A stretch of 64,000 nt of DNA, taken from assembly GCA_964404445.1 (NCBI GenBank), contig CAYOJW010000002.1, forward strand, positions 1 to 64,000, in the 5' to 3' direction. Position numbers and translations under genes: made by a program. Source of the DNA: UBA2336 sp964404445 (GTDB lineage: Bacteria > Bacteroidota > Bacteroidia > Cytophagales > Cyclobacteriaceae). The number at the start of each line of letters is the position of its first letter. Position 1 is the stretch's first letter. Positions 8,587 to 17,731 of the stretch are shown here, in pieces. The notes below the pieces were generated by a model. The model saw only the letters and a program-made list of their open reading frames with translations. It did not search any database and was not told where the DNA came from.

Positions 8587-9648
8587 TTAAGATAACAATT
8601 TACCTTCCTTCATCAAAACAGGCAGAGAATCCACATCGCGCAAAAAAATCAAATCTTTCTCAAACTCATACATCTTATAGTTATGATCAAATGTGGCATC
8701 ACCATCCAGCAAACGAATGGTGTCTTCTGCAAAATTAGCCCCGCCTGCTGCAAAACATTGCGTAAAGGCAACATGCCGTATATTTATTTCCGTGACGAAG
8801 GGCGTTCCGTTCTCATCTTCTTTAAAATCGGCTGTAAAAAAACCATGCTTATCTGCATCCGATGTTTCAAACAACTTATCCATTGCTTTCTTAGCAACTT
8901 CAATCAACTCCGGTTCATTCAACAAACGTCCAAAAGAAGTATTTCCTGTAATGCCCGAAGGAGCTACCTTCGACATAATATAATTGACCCGTTCTCCACA
9001 AGCAGCTCGCAACAATTTACCTTCGTAGTACAGCAGTTTACAGGCAAGGTTACGTCCAGGTAAAAACTTGCTGGCTATAAATTGCTCCACACCTGGGTTG
9101 ATTTGTATCCAGTTTCTTAACGCCTCTATACTTTCTACCTTCAGCGAGCCCAACCCGCTTGTTCCTGTGGTGCTGCGAACCCAGAAAACATTTCCCAACT
9201 CATTAAACACACGCGATAAATCCTTATCGCTTCTTGAAAATCCAACAGAAGGCGGCACTACGTTCTGACCACTTAATGCTTCCGTCATTCTTTGTTTGTC
9301 AACCAACAGTTTTGCAATCGACCAATCGGGGATTAATGCTTTACACGGTAATGCACCATTTTGTTTACGCTTGCTCCACTCCATCACTTCTAATTCAGGA
9401 AGAATAACGGCTACTTCAATTTTGTGATCATGGATTATTTTTTCAAGGGCGCTCCAGTAATCATCTGTTTTTTTAGCAGATGGAATCACAAAACCCTTAT
9501 CGAACAATTCATGCTGGTATAACCCAATGGATAACGGATTTACATCCGTTCCAAAAAGCTCATACGGCTTGTACGAACTGTATTTTTTTAAGCTGACAGC
9601 AAAACTGCGCGGGGTTGGCCCCCCTACACCGGTAATGAGTATTTTCAT
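8587..9648 (-). CDS. ATP-grasp ligase (CarB-like)
   Basis: A 353-residue ATP-grasp enzyme of the carbamoyl-phosphate-synthase-like type often found in polysaccharide loci. It begins with a Rossmann-like motif ILITGVGGPTPRSFA. The ATP-grasp fold is seen in VFWVRSTTGTSGLGSLKV (nucleotide-binding loop), FLPGRNLACKLL, and the Mg-binding end GFFTADF...FVTEINIRH. Such enzymes form an amide or thioester bond by way of an acyl-phosphate. The substrate cannot be read from the sequence; amino-acid decoration of a sugar is an inference. It lies between the phosphoglycosyl transferase and pglD and is co-directional with both. Confidence 0.75.
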   Translation of the reverse strand: MKILITGVGGPTPRSFAVSLKKYSSYKPYELFGTDVNPLSIGLYQHELFDKGFVIPSAKKTDDYWSALEKIIHDHKIEVAVILPELEVMEWSKRKQNGALPCKALIPDWSIAKLLVDKQRMTEALSGQNVVPPSVGFSRSDKDLSRVFNELGNVFWVRSTTGTSGLGSLKVESIEALRNWIQINPGVEQFIASKFLPGRNLACKLLYYEGKLLRAACGERVNYIMSKVAPSGITGNTSFGRLLNEPELIEVAKKAMDKLFETSDADKHGFFTADFKEDENGTPFVTEINIRHVAFTQCFAAGGANFAEDTIRLLDGDATFDHNYKMYEFEKDLIFLRDVDSLPVLMKEGKLLS

Positions 9649-9651
9649 AAT

Positions 9652-10257
9652 CTAATTACTTCCATTGAAAGGTTCCATCGGCCTACTTTCACTTTGATTG
9701 ACACCTTCTCTCTTCAAAATTTTCAAAATAGTGAGCCAAAATATTTTAAAATCTAACGATAGCGAAACATGGTCCACGTAATAAACATCCAACTCAAAAC
9801 GCTTTGTCCAGCTAATGGAGTTTCTTCCGTTTACCTGTGCCCAGCCCGTAATACCTGGCCTCACTTCATGCCTGCGGTTTTGAACAGGCGAGTATAACGG
9901 AAGGTACTTAAACAACAAAGGGCGTGGGCCAATCAGGCTCATATCGCCTTTAAGCACGTTGATGAGTTGAGGTAATTCATCAATCGAAAGTTTACGCACA
10001 ATTTTTCCAAATGTTGTAAGCCTCGCATTATCCGGTAACAAATTTCCGTGCCCATCACGGGCGTCATTCATTGTTTTAAACTTGATGATGGTAAAAGGAA
10101 TTTGATTTCTCCCCGGACGTTGCTGGAAGAAGAAAGGCTTGCCATTGTTTTGAAAAAGAAGGGTTAACCAGGTGATAATAAAAACAGGACTTGTTATGAT
10201 TAAAAGAAGAATTACCGAGGCAACATCCAATACACGTTTAAAAACACTTTTGTACAT
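9652..10257 (-). CDS. pglC: PglC-like phosphoglycosyl transferase
   Basis: A 201-residue monotopic sugar-1-phosphate transferase, the minimal PglC size without the extra membrane domain of WcaJ or WbaP. It has the N-terminal re-entrant helix (VLDVASVILLLIITSPVFI), the KFKTM motif, the catalytic IDELPQLINVLKGDMSLIGP segment and the RPGITGWAQVNGRN motif. This family moves a phospho-sugar from a UDP-sugar to undecaprenyl phosphate, the first membrane step. With pglD/E/F in the same operon, diacetylbacillosamine-1-phosphate is the likely substrate. It ends 3 bp before the ATP-grasp gene and begins directly at the end of the CapK-like gene. Confidence 0.9.
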   Translation of the reverse strand: MYKSVFKRVLDVASVILLLIITSPVFIITWLTLLFQNNGKPFFFQQRPGRNQIPFTIIKFKTMNDARDGHGNLLPDNARLTTFGKIVRKLSIDELPQLINVLKGDMSLIGPRPLLFKYLPLYSPVQNRRHEVRPGITGWAQVNGRNSISWTKRFELDVYYVDHVSLSLDFKIFWLTILKILKREGVNQSESRPMEPFNGSN

Positions 10258-11568
10258 TCAATGCTTCATTTCATTAACCACCTTTTTTCTTTTTCCTGAG
10301 TTCAGCAAAGGGATTTCGTGAACATATTCTATTTTAAAGTCGGCATCGTCTCCCAAATATTCTTTAAACTGCTTAACAAGCTGCGCTTCTCTCTTAAAAA
10401 CTCCCGGCATACATATTTTGAATACATATTCTTTTTCTCCGCACTGGACAAACTGATATTGTTCTATCTCTGTGTAATCCCACATGTTTCGATATACAAT
10501 GTAAGAGGAAATCAATTCACCTTTTGTATTGTAAATCTGGTCTAATTTTCTTCCTTCAATTCGGGTAAGCACAGTTCGACTGCTACCTCCGATTTCAACT
10601 TCACCTAACACACCCACATCGCCTGTATCATACCTGATCAATGGCATGGCGTAGTTGTAATAATCTGTAACAACAATACGGCCAGGCGTTCCATTCTGCA
10701 CAACTTCATCTTTGTGTAAATCCATTATTTCAACAAGGTAACTGGCAGTGTTCACCAGAAAGTTATTATGATCATCCATTGTTTGTTGGGCAATGATACC
10801 ATTCTCAATATTCGAATACCGCGATAACACAGGGCAGCCAAAGTACTTCTCCACTGCATCCTTTGTATAATCGTTGAGGCTTTCCGACATGGTGATGATT
10901 GAGTTTACTCGCAACGTATTCGACAGCGTGTTATCTTTATGCAGTTCTTTACAGATTGTTTCAAATGCTGATACATACCCGATAAAACTTACAGGGCTTG
11001 CATTCTTATTTAACTCTTCTATAACGTGATGCACATTTGCTTTTAGGTTGAGTACATCAACAGGTACAATGTTTTGAAGAAACTGTGTGAAGTATGATTT
11101 ACGATTGTAATCACTCCAGATTTTGAAGTAATAAAGTTTATTCCCCAATTCATAGCCACCCAACTTAGCAAAGTAGATGGTATCGGCTGAGTTGCGGTAT
11201 TTTTTATTCTTATTGTGATATGTTTTAAAAGGCGTGCCCGTAGATCCACTTGTCACAAGGGGGATGATTTCATTAAACTTAAATGCAGTAGAGAGAAAAT
11301 CATCCTTTCGTTCCCGTACCAGATTTTTATTAATTATTGGAAAGGAGTTGATTCCATCAGATTCATTGAACGATGAGTAGAATGCCGTTGTGGATACAGC
11401 ATGTTTTAGTAAATCTGACAATCGGCTTGTAATTTTCCCTTTAACCTGATGGGTGTTTATATCTGTCATTACAGAATATATATCTTCAAGATGATGGCCG
11501 ACTATCCCTCCATTAAGTGAATCCCTCAGAAAGAAAAATTTATTTCTAAACACTTCACTAAACTTCAT
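10258..11568 (-). CDS. CapK-like adenylate-forming enzyme
   Basis: A 436-residue protein of the phenylacetate-CoA ligase/CapK group. The AMP-binding P-loop is visible as VTSGSTGTPFKTYHNK near residue 105. Later ANL motifs are YSNIENGIIAQQ and the hinge region MPLIRYDTGDVGVL, with a C-terminal subdomain ending NSGKRKKVV. CapK-type proteins occur in many capsule clusters; an acyl or aminoacyl activation role is assumed but the substrate is unknown. The start overlaps the downstream end of the NodB-like gene by 4 bp, showing tight coupling. It could supply an activated acyl group for modification of the repeat unit. Confidence 0.78.
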   Translation of the reverse strand: MKFSEVFRNKFFFLRDSLNGGIVGHHLEDIYSVMTDINTHQVKGKITSRLSDLLKHAVSTTAFYSSFNESDGINSFPIINKNLVRERKDDFLSTAFKFNEIIPLVTSGSTGTPFKTYHNKNKKYRNSADTIYFAKLGGYELGNKLYYFKIWSDYNRKSYFTQFLQNIVPVDVLNLKANVHHVIEELNKNASPVSFIGYVSAFETICKELHKDNTLSNTLRVNSIITMSESLNDYTKDAVEKYFGCPVLSRYSNIENGIIAQQTMDDHNNFLVNTASYLVEIMDLHKDEVVQNGTPGRIVVTDYYNYAMPLIRYDTGDVGVLGEVEIGGSSRTVLTRIEGRKLDQIYNTKGELISSYIVYRNMWDYTEIEQYQFVQCGEKEYVFKICMPGVFKREAQLVKQFKEYLGDDADFKIEYVHEIPLLNSGKRKKVVNEMKH

Positions 11569-12683
11569 AATCTCTGTCCAGTAATTATATCTCCTAACTC
11601 ATTAGCCGCCATAAACTCTACATTAGGCCAGCGGTGTATGATCTTTTTCAACAATTTTTTCAATGCCCCAATTCCTGTTTCCCTGTTTTTGGGATTTACG
11701 TGCCCGCAAAAATTTACACGATGCGAACTGATGATGGCGGGTTTGCCCATCAAAAACGCATTATCAATTTCAGCAAGTGTCCTGTCAACCGAGACGCTTT
11801 GATGCAACAACGGTTCGAAGACACAGTTTCTAATCAAATAGTGTTGGCCGTATTTGTTCACAGACCCAAGGGGGTTTACTTTATACTTATACTTACCCCT
11901 CCCCTGGTGCTCTTTCTTAACTATAGAAGTATCAATATATCGAACACCTCCTTCTGCAAGTGTTTTCTCAAGGACTGTGTGTGCCGGAGAACCCGGTGCA
12001 TTAAAACACACTGGCTTAAAACCAAAAACCTGATCAAAAATTTTCAACCCATCGGAGGCGATTTGTGCCAGAGCAATGTTTTCATCAAAATGGTAAAATG
12101 AAAATGCACTGACGTAACTGGTTGTGGGGTAGTGTGAAAAATTAAGACCCGCCAAACTGTGTTCGTGCATGCAGGCCAACACGTGTGGGTTTGATTCTTT
12201 AAGATAACTCATCAACCAATTTATGTTCACATGCTCTCTGCCATGAAACTGAGGCACTATCAATTTCTTTTCCATCCCTTCCTGCCACATAGCCCAAGTA
12301 CCTTCATAGCCTGGTAACCGGTTAAGTGTTTGGGGCAACGTCTCATAATAATAGGTATGATATCCTTCGTCTTCCATCCGCGCAAAGTCGATGTTGGCAG
12401 GCAAGGCAAAAGCCGTAAAGACTGCCGGATTGTTATTACTGTCCCGAGCAGAAGTGAGTGTTTCAAACAAATAATTTAAATCTTCCGCATTCTCCAGTGC
12501 ATCATACTGGTCAAACCGGTTTTCATCCATGCGGACTCCAGCCTTAATCAGATTCTCCCTTGCTTTTTTAGAAGCCACCCGGATATTTCCAAAGTCATCC
12601 ACAGAAAAAACAACAAGCTTTCGTTTCGTCCGCCAGCCCGGAAGATTTTTTAATGTGAGTGATAGTTTCTTTTTGACAGACAT
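11565..12683 (-). CDS. NodB-like polysaccharide deacetylase family, paralogue 1
   Basis: A 372-residue protein with a divergent NodB-type metal site: VVFSVDDFGNIR near the N terminus (the DD pair), QFHGREHVN in the middle and ISSHRVNFCG near the C terminus. It is clearly paralogous to the gene at 18720-19874 (VFESDDWGSIR, QLHGREHFN, ISTHRLNYMG). NodB enzymes remove acetyl groups from sugars, but this subgroup differs from the classical TFDDG type, so the reaction is inferred. It opens with a basic patch and GWRTKRKLV, which the paralogue shares as GWRTNEKLI. It overlaps the CapK-like gene by 4 bp. Confidence 0.68.
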   Translation of the reverse strand: MSVKKKLSLTLKNLPGWRTKRKLVVFSVDDFGNIRVASKKARENLIKAGVRMDENRFDQYDALENAEDLNYLFETLTSARDSNNNPAVFTAFALPANIDFARMEDEGYHTYYYETLPQTLNRLPGYEGTWAMWQEGMEKKLIVPQFHGREHVNINWLMSYLKESNPHVLACMHEHSLAGLNFSHYPTTSYVSAFSFYHFDENIALAQIASDGLKIFDQVFGFKPVCFNAPGSPAHTVLEKTLAEGGVRYIDTSIVKKEHQGRGKYKYKVNPLGSVNKYGQHYLIRNCVFEPLLHQSVSVDRTLAEIDNAFLMGKPAIISSHRVNFCGHVNPKNRETGIGALKKLLKKIIHRWPNVEFMAANELGDIITGQRL

Positions 12684-12686
12684 TAA

Positions 12687-13868
12687 TTAGCAAGCAATAT
12701 TTACAGCATCAAGTCTTTCTCGATATTCCTTCAATAAAGTATCCCACACTACTTCCCTGCTGAACTGTGTTTCAATTATTTTCCTTGCCTGCATGGAATA
12801 CATTTTTCTGTCTGCTTCGCTCACTATCATTTGTAGCATAGCCGCCTTGAGCGTCACCGCATCTTTTGGCGGCACAATCAATCCGTTTACTTTATCCGTT
12901 ACAATTTCGTTGCAACCATTAATATCTGTGGTGATTATCGGCAAACCCATCGCCCCTGCTTCCAACAATGTATTGGGAAAGCCTTCGCGGTAGCTTGGAA
13001 ACAAGTACACATCACTGGCATGATAATACGGCCTGACATCATCAAATCTTCCCGGGGCAATGATGTCGGGGTCATTGACGATTCTTTCCTGAACAGTTGT
13101 GGGTAATACTCCATAAATTTTTTCAAAGGTACCAATCAATAAAAGCTGGACAGTAACGTCTTCACATTCTCTTTTGATTTGGCCAAAAGCTTCTATCATT
13201 TCCTGTATGCCTTTCTCCCGTGCAATTCTGCCAACGAAGCAAAACACAATCGAGTCAGTGTTCAATCCAAGCATTGCTCTTGTTTTGACTCTATCTGCCG
13301 GGTTAAAATTGTTTGAACTGAAGTAGTTCAAATTAACTCCATTAGAGCCACCATTTGCCAACACCTTCAGTTTATCCTGAGAGCAAAATCCATACTGCAA
13401 AATGATTTCACAAAGGCCTTTTGAATTAGGGAACACTTTATGCGCACAGCGATACGTAAGACGCTCTGTAAAATTCAATATTTTTCGTGCCCATCCTTTT
13501 CGCTCTACCAATGGCATGCCCCCCACCGTGTGTAACCGAACGGGTACCCCCGCAAAAAAAGCCGCAACCATACCCAGCAAGCCTGCTTTGGGTGTATGGG
13601 TATGAACAATGGCCGGTTTTTCTTTCCGAAAGAATAAGAACAACTTCCAAAGCGCAGCCACATCGTTGAGCAAAGAAATATTCCGCGACATATTTACGGC
13701 ATGCATCCGTATGCTTTCCCGCTCTCCACATTCATAAAAATGTTTTTGATCGCGACTGGTCACCCCGACCACTTCAAAGTATTGATTCATATACCGAAGT
13801 TGCCCCCGCATGATGATGTTCATGGAAACAGGCACGGTGGTTATCCTGATTAACTTCGATTTACTCAC
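12687..13868 (-). CDS. GT4-family glycosyltransferase
   Basis: A 393-residue GT-B enzyme of family 4. The N-terminal half holds IVHTHTPKAGLLGMVAA and VRLHTVGGMP, typical of transferases that add an early sugar to an undecaprenyl-linked acceptor. The C-terminal half has FCFVGRIAREKGIQEMIEAF and the sugar-nucleotide E-x7-E motif in SYREGFPNTLLEAGAMGLP. It may act soon after the phosphoglycosyl transferase, an inference from subfamily resemblance. It sits 3 bp from both neighbours in the operon. Confidence 0.85.
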   Translation of the reverse strand: MSKSKLIRITTVPVSMNIIMRGQLRYMNQYFEVVGVTSRDQKHFYECGERESIRMHAVNMSRNISLLNDVAALWKLFLFFRKEKPAIVHTHTPKAGLLGMVAAFFAGVPVRLHTVGGMPLVERKGWARKILNFTERLTYRCAHKVFPNSKGLCEIILQYGFCSQDKLKVLANGGSNGVNLNYFSSNNFNPADRVKTRAMLGLNTDSIVFCFVGRIAREKGIQEMIEAFGQIKRECEDVTVQLLLIGTFEKIYGVLPTTVQERIVNDPDIIAPGRFDDVRPYYHASDVYLFPSYREGFPNTLLEAGAMGLPIITTDINGCNEIVTDKVNGLIVPPKDAVTLKAAMLQMIVSEADRKMYSMQARKIIETQFSREVVWDTLLKEYRERLDAVNIAC

Positions 13869-13870
13869 GC

Positions 13871-15019
13871 TTATAATATTTCGTCCAACCCTTTACGTAT
13901 TTGAGTTGCCATCTCGGCATACGACCGTTTCTCTAAAATATACTTCCTTCCCGATACTGATTTTTCTATAGATGCTTCCGTGTCAATCAAAGCTATGTGA
14001 ATAGCTTTTGCTATAGCTCCTGGTTCAAACGGAATAAGATATCCACCATTCGACTCCAGCATGATTATCTCTTGTTCAGGTATGCCCTGCGAAGCCACAA
14101 CAACACAACCTGCGGCCAAATACTCCATTAATTTAGTCGGGGAAATTTGCTTGAAAAGTCCACCTGACGGGATAGTGGAGAGGCCTATTTTAGAATCCTT
14201 CAACAACTGAACAACACTTGCCCTCTCTACCTTACCATGAAAAACAACACTGTCCCCCTCACCTATGCTCGTAGCATAATGTCTTAAATATATATCATCA
14301 GCTTTATCATGCGAAGCGCCCCAAATATGAAGTTTTATCTTTCCGAAAGTATTGTTGTATATTTTAACAGCATCTATCAGCACATCGATTTTCCTGCTTT
14401 TAGCCAACGTTCCTATATACACTAAATCGTGTCTTCTTTCTCTCCAAGGAATAACATCGTTAAACTCATCAACATTAACACCTAATGGAAACACCCTGAA
14501 CTTATGTGAATAGGCTCTGTATTTTTCAGTCATAAAACATTTCATCTCATCGCTTATCAAAAAAAACAAATCAACATTGCTAAAAAATATCTTCCTGAAA
14601 AGAATATCAAAAAAAGCCTTTACCCTGAAAGTGAAACTTTTTAGCGTAGTTGAGTATGCATGCAGATGAGAAATCTGGTGAATATGAGTGAGCTTTTTTT
14701 TTCTGAGTTTAAGAACGCCCGCAATTACAAGATATACCGGATCATTTCGGGTATATAATACATCCAGATTTTCAACTTTCCAGAGAGTTCTCGTAATGGA
14801 AACCAACTTGTGCAACTTTCTTAAAAAAAATGAACCATATTTTATTTCAATGTATCTGTATTTAACCTTACTGTTCTCCTGTAAACCTGATGGGCCAAAA
14901 CCAACAAAAGTAACATAGCAATGTTGAGCAGGAAGTTTCGATTCAACAACGCCTTGTATAAAAGAATGATCGGTTGGAATGTCTTTATCGATAAGAACAA
15001 ATATATTAATGGGGTTCAC
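13871..15019 (-). CDS. Glycosyltransferase, GT4-like
   Basis: A 382-residue GT-B protein. The C-terminal nucleotide-sugar domain is recognisable by LVYIGTLAKSRKIDVLIDAV, KLHIWGASHDKADD, and the donor-site segment PSGGLFKQISPTKLMEYLAAG with the conserved Glu. The N-terminal acceptor domain is less conserved (DVLYTRNDPVYLVIAG). Donor and acceptor sugars cannot be predicted. The start overlaps the next gene upstream by 4 bp. The region from here to about 27 kb is visibly more AT-rich than the housekeeping genes at 39-64 kb, which is common for serotype-like cores. Confidence 0.8.
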   Translation of the reverse strand: MNPINIFVLIDKDIPTDHSFIQGVVESKLPAQHCYVTFVGFGPSGLQENSKVKYRYIEIKYGSFFLRKLHKLVSITRTLWKVENLDVLYTRNDPVYLVIAGVLKLRKKKLTHIHQISHLHAYSTTLKSFTFRVKAFFDILFRKIFFSNVDLFFLISDEMKCFMTEKYRAYSHKFRVFPLGVNVDEFNDVIPWRERRHDLVYIGTLAKSRKIDVLIDAVKIYNNTFGKIKLHIWGASHDKADDIYLRHYATSIGEGDSVVFHGKVERASVVQLLKDSKIGLSTIPSGGLFKQISPTKLMEYLAAGCVVVASQGIPEQEIIMLESNGGYLIPFEPGAIAKAIHIALIDTEASIEKSVSGRKYILEKRSYAEMATQIRKGLDEIL

Positions 15020-16083
15020 GGAAAAATAAAATCAAGAAACTTTTCACCAATCACTTCTTCGCGAAGTTTATCAATAATCTTAGCAGCATTTGCCCCCATT
15101 CCTTTTCGGACATCGGCATTTTCAATTACAAACTGAATTTTATCAGTCAGAGCCTGGATGTCGCCTTCCTTAACGAGGTAACCATTCACACCATCTTCAA
15201 TTAAATCTGCAGGGCCAGCGATGAAATCAAAACTGATACAAGCCACTCCTGCCGTCATCGCTTCACACAATGCATTGGGAAAGCCTTCGCTACGCGATGG
15301 GATCACAAAAATTTCGGATTGCTGGTAAAGCAAATCCATATCTTTCACCTGACCTAGAAATTCTATCCTGTCATTAGCAATTCCAAGAGCGCGTGCTTGC
15401 ATTTTTAAATGCGCCCCCTGCTCATCACCTCCGGCAATCACCAGTTTCCAATCATCGGCTTTCACTTGGCTAAAGGCTTCAATCAAGCGGTCGAAGCCTT
15501 TTAAATAATCGGTTAACCGGCCAACTGCCAATATTTGTTTCTTCTTAATTATTCCCGGTATCAGGATTACTGGTTTTGTTGCATTGTGGATTATGGCAAT
15601 GGGGATAGTATTTCCGAAATATTTACGTTGATAAGTAGCTGCAATTGAAGTTTGTGCAATAATCCCAGAAGGATGATTAATAAAAAATGCCAAACGATTA
15701 AAAATCCTTATTTTAGTTTTCCATTTATACAACGGACTCGACCGTTCACTAATGTAAATCGGAACTCCGCATCCGACCAAAGCAAGAACAGTTAATGCAG
15801 AAAAAAATTTATTAAAGACTAATACAGTGTCGGGTTTATAACTGCGAGTCTCCTTTCTAATTCGCAGAACAGTTTGAAGGATGGGTAACGTTGAAAAGGT
15901 TTGTTCAGGCTCAGCATACTGTATTGACTCAGTCAATGTGAAAAACCGTGGAAGCCTGAACATGGCAACATATTTAACTTTATACCCCTGTGAAGCAAAA
16001 TAATTAGCCAGATTAGAGGATGCCCGCTCCATGCCTCCCATGGTGAGACATGGACCAACTATGCAGATACGTTTTTGAGACAC
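15016..16083 (-). CDS. GT4-family glycosyltransferase
   Basis: A 355-residue GT-B enzyme. It starts with ICIVGPCLTMGGMERASSNL, the family 4 acceptor-domain opening with the GG-ER motif. The donor domain holds ILAVGRLTDYLKGFDRLIEAF, LVIAGGDEQG, IEFLGQVKDM and the E-x7-E segment PSRSEGFPNALCEAMTAG. It resembles transferases adding hexose or N-acetylhexosamine, but the specificity is not known. It overlaps the downstream glycosyltransferase by 4 bp. Confidence 0.87.
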   Translation of the reverse strand: MSQKRICIVGPCLTMGGMERASSNLANYFASQGYKVKYVAMFRLPRFFTLTESIQYAEPEQTFSTLPILQTVLRIRKETRSYKPDTVLVFNKFFSALTVLALVGCGVPIYISERSSPLYKWKTKIRIFNRLAFFINHPSGIIAQTSIAATYQRKYFGNTIPIAIIHNATKPVILIPGIIKKKQILAVGRLTDYLKGFDRLIEAFSQVKADDWKLVIAGGDEQGAHLKMQARALGIANDRIEFLGQVKDMDLLYQQSEIFVIPSRSEGFPNALCEAMTAGVACISFDFIAGPADLIEDGVNGYLVKEGDIQALTDKIQFVIENADVRKGMGANAAKIIDKLREEVIGEKFLDFIFP

Positions 16084-16088
16084 TACTT

Positions 16089-16991
16089 TTAAAGAATCTT
16101 TGCTATAACCTGACGCTGATAAGCTGGATCCTGTATATCTTCCACTACCCTACCTCCTGCGGCTTCGCTTGTATATTTCCCTTGTATTTTCACTTTAGCG
16201 GTAGCGCCCATTCTGTACCATTCATACTCGATATCAACGTTGCCTATATCCAATGCCTGATAGCCCAACTTAGCAAGGTCGTAGGCTAAAACCGTTGCTG
16301 TTGGCCCCAGTGCAATAAGAATTAATTTTTCGGTACTGTGTTTTTGGGCTTCTTTTAAAATCTCATCATACTTTTCAAAAGCATGATGAGCAGGAGCCAG
16401 TATGCGTTCCGCGCTCAAACACTTTGAAAACAAATCATTACCCACTCCAAGCCTGCTCTTGTCACCTTCTATCAGAAGCACTTTACGGTTATACCACAAC
16501 CGCATGAGTTTTTCAAAATACAATTTACTTACCGATTTATCTTCAAAGGTCACATACACCCGTGTCATGCTTGCATTATAGTATTGCTTGTTGAGATTCA
16601 GGTATTTTTGCAGGCGCGGGTATATCCAAACAATCTGTGAGCGCCAAACTACTTTGCTTCTCTTTATCAAATTATCAAGGCTATAATATCCAATAGGTAA
16701 ACCTACACAGTGATTAGGTACATTAGACACCAATATTTCAATCATGCGATTCCGTAAACGTTCATCATACCGTTGGTACGGAAGATTTAATTTATCAATA
16801 ATGTACAAAAATTCACTATCTCCATAACGGGAAATAGACAGGGAATTTTCATAGATATCATCGAGTGTTTGTTCGATTGATTTAACCTTGGGAAGTGGAT
16901 ATAGTTTAATAACCACAGGATACAGGAAACTTAAACAGTATTTTACAGCAAGTCGGGGCCACCGTAGAAAACGGCTATAGCGAAGATTCAT
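16089..16991 (-). CDS. GT-D fold glycosyltransferase
   Basis: A 300-residue protein with the hallmark of the GT-D fold (formerly DUF1792) family: SISRYGDSEFLYI at about residues 51-63, where the Asp and Glu form the DxE metal/nucleotide site. Further family features are the VGLPIGYYSLDNL region, LLIEGDKSRLGVGNDLF and the terminal LILIALGPTATVLAYDLAKLGYQALDIGNVDIE (given here as separate conserved parts LIALGPTATVLAYDLA and LDIGNVDIEYEW). Known members transfer glucose to a glycan on serine-rich adhesins; here the acceptor is unknown. It is encoded 3 bp from the methyltransferase and 5 bp from the GT4 gene. Confidence 0.8.
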   Translation of the reverse strand: MNLRYSRFLRWPRLAVKYCLSFLYPVVIKLYPLPKVKSIEQTLDDIYENSLSISRYGDSEFLYIIDKLNLPYQRYDERLRNRMIEILVSNVPNHCVGLPIGYYSLDNLIKRSKVVWRSQIVWIYPRLQKYLNLNKQYYNASMTRVYVTFEDKSVSKLYFEKLMRLWYNRKVLLIEGDKSRLGVGNDLFSKCLSAERILAPAHHAFEKYDEILKEAQKHSTEKLILIALGPTATVLAYDLAKLGYQALDIGNVDIEYEWYRMGATAKVKIQGKYTSEAAGGRVVEDIQDPAYQRQVIAKIL

Positions 16992-16994
16992 TAC

Positions 16995-17726
16995 TTACTT
17001 GATAATTTTTAACTTATATAAAACTGATTTCCACAAGCCCCTTGCAAATCGCTTTATTGCATTCTTTTGACGGTAATCAACAACCGTTGTAAACAGAACA
17101 GGATGTATTACATTCTTTAAATAATTTCGCTGATTCAACAAACCGGATGGTAATGCAACTCCATTCTTAACATAGAGTACCATATTTTGTCTATACCACC
17201 ATAGAATTTTTTCATTATCCCAAAAAATAGATTTAAGAACATCATGGCAAGTATAACCTCTGCTCATAAATTTTCCCTCCCAATACTCAGGCCACTGTTC
17301 GTTAATGTGATTCTGTCCACCCTGACGTGGAATAGCAGCCGAGAAAATAATAATATCCGATATGGATGTTAAATCTTCAACAAGACCATCGGCACGTTGT
17401 GAACTCAGGTGCTCAGCCACTTCTAGACAAACAGCTAAATCAACTTTCGATTTTTCGCTAAGAGGCTTTTCTAAATCACATTCAATAAATTCTTTCGGTA
17501 GAATATTTTGATAAAGCAACTCTTTATTTGCCCATTTACCATCATACCCCCGAATAGAAACACCGCGTTTTTTAAATTCATATAGTAGTGTAGCCGTGCC
17601 ACAGCCAATGTCTGCCACTGAATCAGGCTTAAATAAATCAAAGAGGGCAGTTACAATTTCGTTGGCTTGTGTTCGCTTTACCACTTCCATTTCAGAAGTG
17701 TGTACAAACTTTTTTCTTATAAACAT
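16995..17726 (-). CDS. Class I SAM-dependent methyltransferase
   Basis: A 243-residue methyltransferase. Motif I is VADIGCGTATLLYEF near residue 37, motif II the acidic loop RGYDGKW, and motif IV VDLAVCLEVAEHL. The segment GGQNHINEQWPEYWEGKF is typical of a group found in LPS/EPS clusters. It probably methylates a sugar of the repeat unit, but the target atom cannot be told. It lies between the GT-D gene and the ATP-grasp gene. Confidence 0.78.
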   Translation of the reverse strand: MFIRKKFVHTSEMEVVKRTQANEIVTALFDLFKPDSVADIGCGTATLLYEFKKRGVSIRGYDGKWANKELLYQNILPKEFIECDLEKPLSEKSKVDLAVCLEVAEHLSSQRADGLVEDLTSISDIIIFSAAIPRQGGQNHINEQWPEYWEGKFMSRGYTCHDVLKSIFWDNEKILWWYRQNMVLYVKNGVALPSGLLNQRNYLKNVIHPVLFTTVVDYRQKNAIKRFARGLWKSVLYKLKIIK

Positions 17727-17731
17727 CCTTA

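Noticed and set aside
8693..8983. Plus-strand frame opposite the ATP-grasp gene
   Set aside because: No start context or domain similarity; the minus strand carries clear ATP-grasp motifs over the same bases.
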